64,000 nt of DNA, from contig VSDK01027954.1 of the NCBI GenBank assembly GCA_009767595.1, forward strand, positions 168,064-232,063, read 5' to 3'. The stretch's first letter is position 1. Each line of letters starts with the position of its first letter. The stretch is from Symbiodinium kawagutii. Taxonomy: Eukaryota; Sar; Dinophyceae; Suessiales; Symbiodiniaceae. Position numbers and translations under genes: made by a program. The notes beneath the pieces were generated by a model. The model did not search any database. It was given only the letters and a program-made list of their open reading frames with translations, and was not told where the DNA came from. Below, piece by piece: positions 32,351 through 43,308 of this stretch.

Positions 32351-33373
32351 ATGAACGATGGTTACCTTGATCTCTTCTGGCCGTTGCTGAGGATGGGGAA
32401 GTTCGAAGAGATTAAGAACAGTGTCCCTGAAAACTTTGACTGGCACACGCTCCATCCCGCATTCAAAACCACGATTCTTGTCGAAGCAATCAATTGTTTG
32501 AATTGGTCGGATGCAGGTGATCTAGCAAAACTGGACAATATCGAGTGGCTCGTCGAACAAGGTGCCAGTTATTCCCAGAAGTGTGGTCACTCAGACAAGG
32601 CCTGGGCCTCGACGAGGTGGAAATTCAACAAGCCAGATGTAAAGCTGAAGGTGGCCTTCGGTGTACATTCAAGCGCATCCTACATCGAGGAATGGATAAA
32701 ACAAGTAACGGACAAAGGAAAGGAGTGGCAGGTTGAGCGAAAGTTCCTGGAAGAGACCTTAGGCAGAATTGCAAGAGCATCATCCAAGCGGCAAACCAGA
32801 CCTAGGTCGCCCGTGGATGATGGCATAGTTGAGATTTGGGAGAAATTCTTGCATGCTACGGCTTCGCATGACTTGACCCTCGAAGCTGCCGATGGGCAAG
32901 TGACTGCTCACAGTGGTATGCTCCAGGAGGCATCCCCAGTAGTCCAGGCCATGTTGGCATCACCCATGACAGAAGGCAAGAGCCAACGAATCCAATTGAA
33001 AGACACCAGTCGCAGTGCAGTCACTCTGTTCTTGGAAGCCCTTTACACTTGTTCCTTTCAGGGTGCTCCGGACTACCAGACTGCGCTGTCAGCACTGGAT
33101 CTGGCTCATCGTTGGCAGGTTGAAGTTGTGGTGGCAATCCTCGCAGATCTTCTACAAAAGATGATCACACAAGAAAGCTTCCCAGCAATTGCAGAGCATG
33201 CAGCCCTAAAGAACTTGGACACGCTGAAGCAAGCTTGTCGCAAGTTCGGGTCTGAATGTGATGAGATCCAAGACAAGATCAAAAAAGGCCAATTCCCCAG
33301 AGTTGTCCGAGACCTCTTCCAAGTTGTCGAAGCATCCTCGTCCCACCCAGTGAAGAAACGCAAGCTCCTGTGA
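32351..33373 (+). CDS. intronless BTB/POZ-domain protein
   Basis: A 340-codon frame from ATG to TGA without interruption. Residues 1-165 form a charged helical region with one ankyrin-like stretch (LDNIEWLVEQGAS). A BTB fold starts near residue 172: DLTLEAADGQVTAHSGML, then SPVVQAMLASPMTEGK, IQLKDTSRSAVTLFLEALY and LDLAHRWQVE. These match the family's 'D..L......f.aHk..La..S.vF.aml' order. A helical tail follows, ending in PVKKRKLL, a possible nuclear localisation signal. BTB proteins usually dimerise and many serve as substrate adaptors for cullin-3 ligases; that role is inferred. It probably arose by retroposition, given no introns and the leader remnant 66 bp upstream. 33374-34360 shows no exon. 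Confidence 0.85.
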   Translation: MNDGYLDLFWPLLRMGKFEEIKNSVPENFDWHTLHPAFKTTILVEAINCLNWSDAGDLAKLDNIEWLVEQGASYSQKCGHSDKAWASTRWKFNKPDVKLKVAFGVHSSASYIEEWIKQVTDKGKEWQVERKFLEETLGRIARASSKRQTRPRSPVDDGIVEIWEKFLHATASHDLTLEAADGQVTAHSGMLQEASPVVQAMLASPMTEGKSQRIQLKDTSRSAVTLFLEALYTCSFQGAPDYQTALSALDLAHRWQVEVVVAILADLLQKMITQESFPAIAEHAALKNLDTLKQACRKFGSECDEIQDKIKKGQFPRVVRDLFQVVEASSSHPVKKRKLL

Positions 33374-34379
33374 CTGATCACTCCGATCGACAAGCGACAA
33401 AGCTCAAGCGAGAATTGGAAAAAACTGCGTGAATACTAATCAGTCACAAGGGTTGCTGAACCACTGTTGGGTTTCCGAAGATGTGCATATGATATGCCAA
33501 TGATATCCCGCACAATTTTTCCCTGGAATTTCTCAGATTTAGACGGTTCCTAAGGTTTCCTAAGACTTCACAGTGGTATCCGTTTTGAGTTGGACCACTC
33601 TTGGTGCATCTCGGTGTTCTCTACTGAGGACGGCATCAAGACCATCCCAGTCCCTAAGCTGGGACCCCAGCAGCTGCCAGTACCAGGTAGTCATGGATGT
33701 TGCCGAGACAACGGACGCACCATATATCAAAAGATGATGTATTGATTAAAGATGTGTCTATTCAATCAATTCATTGACTTTGCCATGTCAGGAGTGTTTG
33801 TTGAAGCTTCTGTTCAATTTTTGTGACCAAAGGGTTAACATACCAAGTAGGGTGCATTGAGGAAGGTCGGTGTGGTTTCTTTGGTTACACTAGGCCAGGC
33901 GCATCGATTGTGTAGACATCAATTGTGAATATGCACTGGGCATGAATGTCCGCATAGCATATAATTACCAGAAGTGCGTTTGCTTTTAAGTTATGATTCT
34001 TGATCCGGTGCTTTCAGTTTTTCGAGAGTGTGCGTGTTGCTGCAATATATATTGCTCAATCTGATAATCTGCCAATGTTCCTGTGGCAGATAGCCCCCTT
34101 GTATCAACAAGCCTTTCGCACTTCGTATCTAATTCATTACTTCTCAATAGGTGTCTAACTCTGATGTACAATGGAAATTTCATATCAATTGCTCCAATTG
34201 TCAAACTCGGGAGTCAATGACAGGGAGCTTGCAATTACTACAAGAGGAGCTTCATGGAACCTCCATCCAGTTCGGAAACGTGATCATGAATGATCATGAT
34301 ATAATGTACCGTCTCGTGCTTCCTTTGGCCACCTCGGGCCTGATGTAGATCTTAATTCGCCAGCGGCGGCCAACGTGAT

Positions 34380-35159
34380 ATGGAGTCAGCCCTGCAGAAC
34401 CCGGCCCTGCAGAACCCGGCCTTGCCAAGTATGGCGCCCATGTTGCCAGATCCTTTCCGGTTGACCACCGTGCCGAGGACAGTGAAACCTGGAGAACCGA
34501 GGCCTTTGCCCACGCAAGAAGCACGGCATCTGATTGAGGCCTACCAACGGCTGCTAGAAGAGCTCTTGCCTGCGCAAGAAGCCATTGAAGCAGACCAGGA
34601 GCGGATGGCTTGGGGCCTACTACAGGCAAAACAAGCCCGTCCGCCCGATGCCTTCTTGGATATGCAGGTCTTTGTTTTTCTGGATGGCCTTGAGCTTCGA
34701 ATTCGAGATTTCGAGGAGGGTTGCTTTAAGCTTTCGCAAGTGGAGCGACGGCTAGAACGCTGCCTGGACGATGTGGAGTCGCAGCTGGAGCTTGAGGCTG
34801 TGCAGCAAGCTGGCCTGGTAGATGAAGTCCTAGCAGCACGGCTGGTTGAGCAGCGTCGAGTCATCAAACTGCAGCAGGAGGAGTTGGATCAGTTGCACTT
34901 CGAGCATCAAGTGCTGAGTGAGGAGGCGTCCCGACTTCGCGAGGAAGTGGCTGCCATTGAGCCCGGCTCGGAAGATTCGGAGGAGGAGGAGGACTTCGAG
35001 GTTGGCTTCGGTGCCAGGGAAGCTTCAGAACCACCAGGTGCTGCATCGCCTGTTCGATCCCCTGATCGCGACCAAGGCCGCAGAGCATCGGGCAGGTCGC
35101 ATTCGGGATCTGCGAGAAGGCCGTCAGCCAGAAGAGAATTGAACTTCGGTGCTTTCTAA
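34380..35159 (+). CDS. coiled-coil protein of unknown function
   Basis: A 259-codon frame starting MESALQNPALQNPALPS (a small internal duplication) and ending RRELNFGAF then TAA. Residues about 40-200 are a long coiled coil rich in Glu/Leu/Gln (VERRLERCLDDVESQLEL, LQQEELDQLHFEHQVLSEE). An acidic patch near 200-212 (GSEDSEEEEDFEVGFG) and a Ser/Arg/Pro-rich tail follow. The lack of introns and the CGCCAG before the start are noted, but no clear leader remnant is present. A structural or scaffold role is inferred. Confidence 0.75.
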   Translation: MESALQNPALQNPALPSMAPMLPDPFRLTTVPRTVKPGEPRPLPTQEARHLIEAYQRLLEELLPAQEAIEADQERMAWGLLQAKQARPPDAFLDMQVFVFLDGLELRIRDFEEGCFKLSQVERRLERCLDDVESQLELEAVQQAGLVDEVLAARLVEQRRVIKLQQEELDQLHFEHQVLSEEASRLREEVAAIEPGSEDSEEEEDFEVGFGAREASEPPGAASPVRSPDRDQGRRASGRSHSGSARRPSARRELNFGAF

Positions 35160-35619
35160 GATCCAACTTTTCCCCTGACCGCAAAAATGTGGTGTCAGGT
35201 GCATGTGCCGCCCGGAAAAAAATGCCGTTCAGCAAGAAAATGCAAGGCGGTGGCAGAAACATAGGAACCTGTAGGAATGGGAGGTTGCCTGCGATGCACG
35301 GATCAATTGAAGGAGCTTGGCTATGGGTCTACCAACCTATCTATCAATTTTTCTATAAACTTATTTATGTGTATATATATCAATGTTTCTTCAATATAAC
35401 ATATATTGTTCCGTTTGTTTCACAGCTTCACGATCTTTCAATCTACCTTTTCAGTATTTTTCTATCATTTCTTTTGTATCTAAGTATCTGTTGTTCGCAG
35501 GGCTGCTTAGCTACCTCTTTGCTTAACGATCTAGCTATCGAACTATTTTTGCATGTGCCGTCCACATACATCTATCTAGCTGTGAATTTGTTGATCTAAG
35601 TCTCTAAATGTCTATAACC

Positions 35620-35815
35620 ATCATGAACCATCTATCTACCTATCTACTCTGTCTATCTACCGATCTATTTGCATACCCCTCTTTCCATCCATCCATCTAT
35701 ATCAATCTTCAAATCCTAAAAATCTCTCGGTCTGTCTAAAAAAACTCTGTGCCTGTTTGTTTGTTTGTCTGTCTGACTGACTGTCTGTCTGACTATCTAT
35801 CTATCTAGCTATCTT

Positions 35816-35878
<63 letters not shown>

Positions 35879-35905
35879 CTCCCCCCCTCTCTCTCTCTCT
35901 CTTTC
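35620..35905. repeat. ATCT microsatellite followed by CT tract
   Basis: Degenerate CTAT/CTGT units become nearly pure (ATCT)n at 35816-35877, then CCCCCC and (CT)n to about 35903. 35160-36200 has no supported exon. Confidence 0.9.
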
Positions 35906-36239
35906 ACCGCTGAACTTCCAAAAGCGCTCTGAAGCCGTCAGTTTTAGACGACTTTGACTTGCAAATTAAATGTTCTTCAATTTTTGTGCGGTGCATTAGC
36001 CAGAGACCTCCTGCACTATAGTGGTGCTTGACACATCACATGCATCGAGCTTCCTTTGTTGCTTCCAGTGTCCGAATCCACCAGAGAGTCTTGGATCATC
36101 AATGGCACTTGAAGTTTTGACTTAAATCATCTTAAATCTCAGCTGCAGTTTTGGGGGAGAATGTTCATCTTAAGATGTTCATCTTGATGTTTTGCTTCAT
36201 GTTTTGGAGGATGTGGGCTACCTGGCATGGGATTTGTCA

Positions 36240-36405
36240 CCAAGGCGGAGCTGCTCCAAGATGATGCACAAACTGAAGCTCCGTGTTCCCCTCGGTTTCG
36301 AAACTCGGAGCCGTGTAAAGTCGCAAAGCAGGACGTTTGTGAATGCAATGCCTCAGATGTCGCAGAAAGAGGGGAAAAATGGAAAATGGCAGATCTGAAA
36401 ACTGA
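36240..36405 (+). CDS. coding-like block, frame uncertain
   Basis: One + frame reads KMMHKLKLRVPLGFETRS then RVKSQSRTFVNAMPQ to a stop. Another reads FVTKAELLQDDAQTEAP and continues to 36460. The composition is coding-like but the frame is not resolved. Confidence 0.35.
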
Positions 36406-36847
36406 TATTTCTGTTCTAAAAGCTGTCATTTCTGTTGATGTATCATGCAAATTGGTGTGATTCATCATGACCGATCCCCCATTGACTCATTGGCATGCGG
36501 ACGCTCCCATGCGAGTGAGACAGCAGTGATCATATGGAAATACGCCACTCTTGTTGCCCACCACAAATTTTGAGGACATCGTCTCGTGCAAAGATAAATT
36601 CACAATAGATCTCGGGGTTGTGAAGCAAATTTCTGGCTAAAGGATGCTAAAGGTAGTTCACAGTTTCTCTGGATGTGGTACCCTGGGTCTGGCGAGGCAA
36701 GTGCACTTGCATGGACATTCAATAAATGCATGCAGTGACCATGTCAGTGATTCTGCGGGATTTCAGCAATTTTGGCTTTGGACCTATTCACTCGCATGTG
36801 CCGAAAACAAACAGCTCGTTGTTGCATAATGCGAGGAAGAATCCTAG

Positions 36848-36989
36848 CTTTGGATTTTCATCGCATCTTCACACCGCTTCCTTCTGAACTCGCTCAAACT
36901 CAGCCGTTGAAGAACTCAAACCAGCCACGGCAAGATGGTGCTATGCAACAGCAGCTTTTTGCTTTGCCTAATCGTATCGGTCAGAACTG
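36848..36989 (+). CDS. exon, unidentified gene, upstream of DENN gene
   Basis: After ATCCTAG the frame reads ALDFHRIFTPLPSELAQ then QPLKNSNQPRQDGAMQQQ and LFALPNRIGQN, ending before GTGAGG. Clear protein character. It may be a 5' exon of the DENN gene. Confidence 0.6.
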
Positions 36990-37521
36990 GTGAGGTTTCC
37001 ATGATTTTCCATGGAAATGTCGTGAAATGTGTATCAAGTACAGAGTGCTTCCTCACGAGAAACCACTCGCCACTAGATTTTGATCCAGCAGGACAGTTTC
37101 CGTGCGCTTAGCTACACGGAACCGAAGAACACATTGGTTGATGATTCCTGTTGGTTGACGACATTTGCATTCACATTGGCATGCCAGACACACCAAGACC
37201 CAGTACCTACACAGCAAGGGTGGATGCTCACCCCACATGTATGTAAGCATGCACACTCATACCACTCCATTAGGTTGGTTGCAACAGTCTCCCTTGTGGT
37301 ATCTTGCTGAACGGCCTGACCCAACGATGGGAGTGTGGAGGCGACAGGGCATGATACGCGCTCGCACCCAGAACTGGTTGGTGGCTTTCATGGGTAATGC
37401 TGTTTCTTGAGGCTGAAAACCTAGGATATTCAATGGCTGGTTGGTGGTTTCTACAAACATGTTTTCCACCATCTTCGGGGATGATTGTCCAATTGATCGT
37501 TTTGGGATGGGGCAGCTACCG

Positions 37522-37626
37522 TCTGGTAAACCAACCTGGCAATGGAAAATCCGCTATTGAAAGCTGGTTTAGCAGGGTTCCCTCGCAAAAATGCTGATTT
37601 TCCATGGCCATGTTAGATTACCAGAG
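37522..37626. mobile_element. MITE-like element, copy 1
   Basis: A 105-bp segment with 33-bp terminal inverted repeats: left TCTGGTAAACCAACCTGGCA..., right ending ...GTTAGATTACCAGA. The arms match at 28 of 33 positions. It has no coding capacity. A second copy lies at 58822-58927. Such short non-autonomous elements move with a transposase encoded elsewhere. No target duplication could be identified with confidence. Confidence 0.65.
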
Positions 37627-38286
37627 GGTGACCACCAATCAGACAGGTCACCGACACAGTCGTTCGCCATGTTGCTGGCAGCTGCCAGCGGGACTCACCA
37701 CCCAGCATCACCAATTCCTGGACCCGCGCGTGGACTCAAAGGAACCCCTTTGACGGTTGAGAATCTGTGGGTTGGTGGTTTGATTGGCATTTTTCCCAAG
37801 TAATTATGAACAATTGGTGGGTTGACCAGGATTTTTTTCATAGGGGTGGTTCAACCACGAACCAGTTTTAGTCAGATGCTTGGTCCGTTTGAGGACTCCT
37901 CGTTGACAGATAGTATCACGTAGTCAGCCCTTGGATTCCCCCCAAGCGGTCAAGCATGGCCAGACTACACCTGCTTTTGCCTCTGCCCCTGTGAGCGGCC
38001 ATCGTAGAAGGGATGGGAAACTGAACCATCGATTTGTTCGTGGGTACCGCTGAGTGACGAGGAAACTTTGGTGCCAGTGAATTGCGCTCATTGTGACGGG
38101 TGTAGCAGCTGGCACATAGACCACAGACTCATGATGTGAAAAGAGTTGTGGGGAACCCATTGGTAATTGGCTCTTTTTAAAAGTTATGATTATTTTCTGA
38201 TTATTGATTATATCTATATCAATATTTTTGCCGGTTGTCTCTCCCTAAGCCAGGGGATCTGTTTGGATCCACACACATGTTTCAAG

Positions 38287-38403
38287 TCGCCCGTGGGGGC
38301 CTTCACCATGGGGGGCAAAGGGTTCTTGCCTTCGGGGTTTAAATATATGCGCAGCTGTACGCGTTGCATCCGCCCACATCCCCAGAGAATCAACCACTTT
38401 TGA
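38287..38403 (+). CDS. exon candidate, Cys-containing
   Basis: After GTTTCAAG the frame reads SPVGAFTMGGKGFLPSGF then KYMRSCTRCIRPHPQRINH to TGA. The C-x-x-C pair is suggestive but a single pair does not define a finger. Terminal or retained exon. Confidence 0.45.
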   Translation, partial: SPVGAFTMGGKGFLPSGFKYMRSCTRCIRPHPQRINHF

Positions 38404-38479
38404 CGGGGATGCTAGGACTCCCGAAGGTGATCCCTCTCAGAAACAGAGTCTCAACAGACTTTGAATACTAATTAGTTGA

Positions 38480-38700
38480 TTGTGGGTGATGACCCCTGAA
38501 AAAAAAATCAAAGACCTGATCGTTTGGAAATCTATGAAGCCCACCCATGATGAAGGGATTCGTGCTGCTTTTACAAGCCAGCAGCACTTGGGAGGTGGTG
38601 AAGCTTTTTCTTCGATGGATGGCGGCCACCCGGAGAATGCCATTCGGTGCCGCCATGACGAAGATGATGCAAACATGGGGGGACGATTGGCCAAGAGCTC
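38480..38700 (+). CDS. coding-like block before DENN exons, frame uncertain
   Basis: Two overlapping + frames are open: KPTHDEGIRAAFTSQQH... and ASSTWEVVKLFLRWMAA.... Downstream CAA/CAG-rich sequence (38700-38780) gives Gln/Asn runs. It may be the N-terminal part of the DENN protein. Confidence 0.35.
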
Positions 38701-38790
38701 AGGGGTCCAACAACAACAACAGCTACCAGCTACCAAAATCGACAACACGAGCAGCAGCAGCAACCAGCAACACACAGCAACTACTTGTAG

Positions 38791-39330
38791 CATGCATCAG
38801 CCAACCAACAGCAGATCTTGAACGCAACCGCCAGGTACTTCGCAGTCATCGGTGCTGCGGCAGCGGAGGAGGAGGATCTACCCGCAACACCGCGCGCTGC
38901 AGTGGCCTGGTTGAAGCATGACCAGCTGGTCTTGGTGGACCAGCTAGTGAATCTCAATGTTTTTTTGATGTTTTTGGATGGTTTGTAGATGGTTTTAGGG
39001 TGGTTTTAGGGTGGTTTTAGGGTTCAACACTAGGGTGGCTCATACTGTTTCAACATGGGCAATGCCACTGTGTGCGCTGAGGCGCTGCCGGTGTCGGTCC
39101 TGCAGAGATATCCCTTGGAAGATCACAGCGACTGCAGGTCTGGGCCCTGGGACAAGTCCGGCAGATCAAACACTCCCAACCACCAGCAGCAGCAGCATCA
39201 CCACCACAGCCACAAGGACAACGACGCCTGCTTGCTAACACCGATGAAAAGCTATTGAAGCCATCGATGACAACTCACATGATAACAACATCAATTGCAA
39301 AACAATATCAATTGCAACCACAGGAAGACC

Positions 39331-39382
<52 letters not shown>

Positions 39383-42300
39383 GGACTGGAAACGGGGAGC
39401 TGACCTCGGTATCGGGATGTTCGCAAAGCCCAGCGATGCTCCAGGTTCCCACCGGCCCTGGCTTCCTTTTGCTTCCCGCGTGGAGGTGGGAAGATGGGTG
39501 TGGAGGTGACCAAAAAGGGGGGCTGGCGGTGATGGATTGGAGTTGGTGGGTGGGTGGTTGGTTGGTTGGTTGGTTGGTGGTTGATAGCTGGTGGTGGATG
39601 AATGCCAGTGGTGGCTGAGGAAAAGTGACAGAGGCACATGGCGTTCTTCCAGCACGGGCACCAGTCTTACTGACCGAGGTGGTGCTCTATAGCGCTCCTT
39701 GCGGTCAATTCTGTGGCATTTGTAAGTATGGGTACCCTACCCTTCCAGATGCATGTATAATAGGTGACCACCCCTATATGGGGTTCCCTGGTTACCTACA
39801 ACAAATAGGCACCTGGAAGGCTTGGTAAGTGACCTTGGGCTTGTATCAATCAGTGATTTAGTCGCACCCTCATCACAACAAGTGCAAGCATCATGCAACC
39901 CCCTCAGGCGCGCAAGTGCGAGAGGACGACGAGGTGTAGCAGCTTGGGGTATGGGTGCAGTTGTCATTGCACGTCATGATCATTTTGAGCAGGCCAAGCA
40001 CTGACACCACCTTAAGGATTTTTTCGTGACATAATCTTGACATATCTTGGCCCTTTCTTGGAGGTACTTAGTTGGATCCACCATGCAGATCGAACCATGG
40101 TGCCACGCAATGTCGGGGAGATTCGAAAACGTTTTATTGATCACTGCTCTTGCGGCAGCCTTGAAACGGACCCTCAACAACCACAGATCCCGCCCACATT
40201 TACAGCCTAAACCTCCGATCGGATGGCCTTCATCAGCCCCCGACCTATGTGCAATGAGAGCCACCCATGCAGCACCATCATCCAAAATGGCCTTGAAATG
40301 GCCTTGAAGGACCCATCCAACATTTTTCATTCATTCACAAGCTGATGAGGATTGTCCCATCCAACATCATCCAACTGCCAAACGATTCATCTGCCAGGCC
40401 AGTGATTCCTTGCATGGCTTTGTGCTTACCAACGAGGCCGGTGATCGCTGCTTTGGAGCTGCCCCTTGGAAGCAATCTGGGCGGAGGAGTGATGGACCAC
40501 CGGACCACCGGACCACCATCTAGTTCTGGTTCTTGGTTGGTGTCAGTATGATTGATTAATATTGATTAATTATATATTTTGTTATTTTGTTCTTACTTAC
40601 TCTAGTACGCATTATCTTGATTACACATTTATCATTGCATGGTGATATTTAAGTGCCCTTATGACTGATTACAATTTACCGGCCTTTGCATTGAACCATT
40701 GGCAGGCTGAGTGAAGCATGAAGAAATCGATTTCGTGATTGCTACAATAACTCGTTGGTTGGGCCAACCCTTGGTGGTTGGATCGGATGATTGGCCCGCC
40801 ATGGGCGGCCACATAGATTATGAGCAGTCTTGATACGGTTCATCACCATCAACCAGTATGAATCAGTGCAATTAGGAGTAGGTTGCCCCAAAGTCGTTTT
40901 GATTCTCGATTTGGCAGTAGAACTGATCACGAGCCGTTGGCACTTTGTTGGCATTGCAACATACATGATACGGAAAGCATCTTGCGATTCCTGCTGCAGA
41001 TTGTCCATAAGAGCTCCTCACAGCCGGAGACTTTCTGCGAGATAAAGCCGACCACCATTCACAACACAACAGTTAAACTGAGGTAATTATGCTTCCGCCA
41101 GAGATTCAAGTCCCGGGTGCAACCACATTATGAATGGATATGGACATGGATGGTCAAATCTATGCATGATATGCATGATGTACTCTTTGCCGACGCAGTC
41201 GTTGGCACACTTGTCTCCATTGCACCTCCATGGTGGGTTGGGCACGGAATCCTGCGAGCATCCACTGCCGTGGATGGTGAATCACGGCACCCACACCGAC
41301 CCCCGAGGCCTTACACATTTGGTGTCTGCATAGCTCGGGCAAAATGGTACAGAAGGCCGCTGCGTGAGGCTTTCACGTTGTGAGGACTGCAGCACGCCCA
41401 ACCATCTCTGAATATTGATTTTTTGATGGACAAAGCTTGTATGAACAACCCCATGTGGCACACATATATGATACCCCTGAATTTTAAGTATGACCCTTAA
41501 AAAACTGAGTATCACCATGGGTATTCATTTAATGCACACTCATGTACCCCTAGATATCTCCTAAAATCATGCCCTGTGTGCTGGGAAAGGTGTTGAAAAA
41601 AGGGGAGAATCATCTCACACGCACGGGCAGGCCTTGGCGGTGGTCAGCTCGCAGCCTCTTTGGGGGGCCTGGGACCTCGACGGTCACAGGTTGTTCCATG
41701 TGCACACCATGTAGGCAGAGCAGATGCATGTCAATACAGAAGCAAACGATGTAGCAATCAATAACATGATATAGCATGCACAATCATACATAGACATGAG
41801 GGCATCAGATATAGATGCGGCATGATGTGTCAGCCATTGCGGGAATCTCACCGTGCAAAGTGCGACTCCTGAGAGGCATGTCTAGTTCCCAGAACCTTGG
41901 GCTACGTAGAACTTTTATGGACTTTTAAGCGAGAAAATCCCTGTTAGTCGTTGTTGGTTCTTGTTGGTCGGTGTTGGTTGTTATTGGCATTCCATTTGAG
42001 ATAGCCATGACTGTTGGATACTGTTGGTAGTTGGTCACCGCCCATTGGAATGAAAAACGTTTGGATGTGTATGGTCATAACTTGGCCATATGGGGGTTTC
42101 TTAAAGAAAGGGACCTCCCAAAATAGTTGGTTCATTACTGATCATGATTACTATTTACTATTGGATAATTTGAGGGCACCCCTATTTTGACAAACCACCA
42201 TATCATTCAAACATATTCAAACCATGTTTGGTACATGATCTGCTTTGGCACCTGAGGCATTTCGCGTTTTCCTCTGCAGTTTGCGGGCCTCCAGTTGCCC

Positions 42301-43261
42301 AGAAAGGTCAGGGGTGGGGTTGTGATGGCTGGCGGATGTGGTGGACGTGAACCTGGAAGTAGTTTGCCCGTCATTGACGTGCATCGGGCAACCGCAAAAA
42401 CGTGCCAGGCAGATGATTTTCCAGCATTTTGTCGCATGTTCTCATCACCTTGCATTATTTGACCGAATTATTCGAGATCTATTTGAGGCAGAAGTAGTTT
42501 TGAGATCTATTAATGCCTGAAATAGTAGATGACTATCCCTGCCATGTTTTTGTTTTGTGTTTTTCAATCCTTTCGGGATGGCAGGGACAGTCATGACGCA
42601 TCTCTCATGGCCTGGGTTACCTCCTGCCGTTGACAGTTACTGATGAGGTTCATCGTCAATTTCGTGGCAGAGATGCCTTTGCCGCCTCCGGGATTCGTCG
42701 TTGCGGCTGCGACCTCAAGCTGAAAGGACACGCGCATGCGACTTCGGAAGTGGACAGGAGTGATAGATAGAGGTAGATCGACAGATTGATCGATAGACAT
42801 GATCGGATTTATGGGTCGGATTCGCATCGCACGAAATCATCAGCTTTTCAGCTCTTTTATTTTAAACATGCACTTGGCAGAACAAATAGATGTGAGTCCT
42901 GTGCGTACATTGCAACAATCTAGTGGCAAGCCTGCAAAGAATTGGGCAAGATTTACAGGGAAATTTTGCAAGTTTCCATCTCTTGAGAACCATGCTGCGC
43001 CCTCACCACCCAACCTGAGCGGGCCGTGCAAGAAAATACAAAATAATAAATATATACATCAAACCTAGTCCAAACATGCCCTTTGCAAGCTCGAACAAGC
43101 TCATTTTTCAAGAAGGTCCCCCTGCAATCTTGGCGCAAGGGTCGCGTGAGAGTTTGATGTAATTAGGCAATATAAATGTTTTGTCCATTAGATGTGCAAC
43201 GGTCAGGTGATGTCTTCTTCAAGGTGCCAGGGTCATTGCAGTAGCCAACCAACCTCACGAC

Positions 43262-43308
<47 letters not shown>

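Noticed and set aside
34310..34330. CCGTCTCGTGC...TTTGGC before the coiled-coil gene as a leader remnant
   Set aside because: Only CCGT and TTTGGC match, with a poor middle and no CTCAAG.
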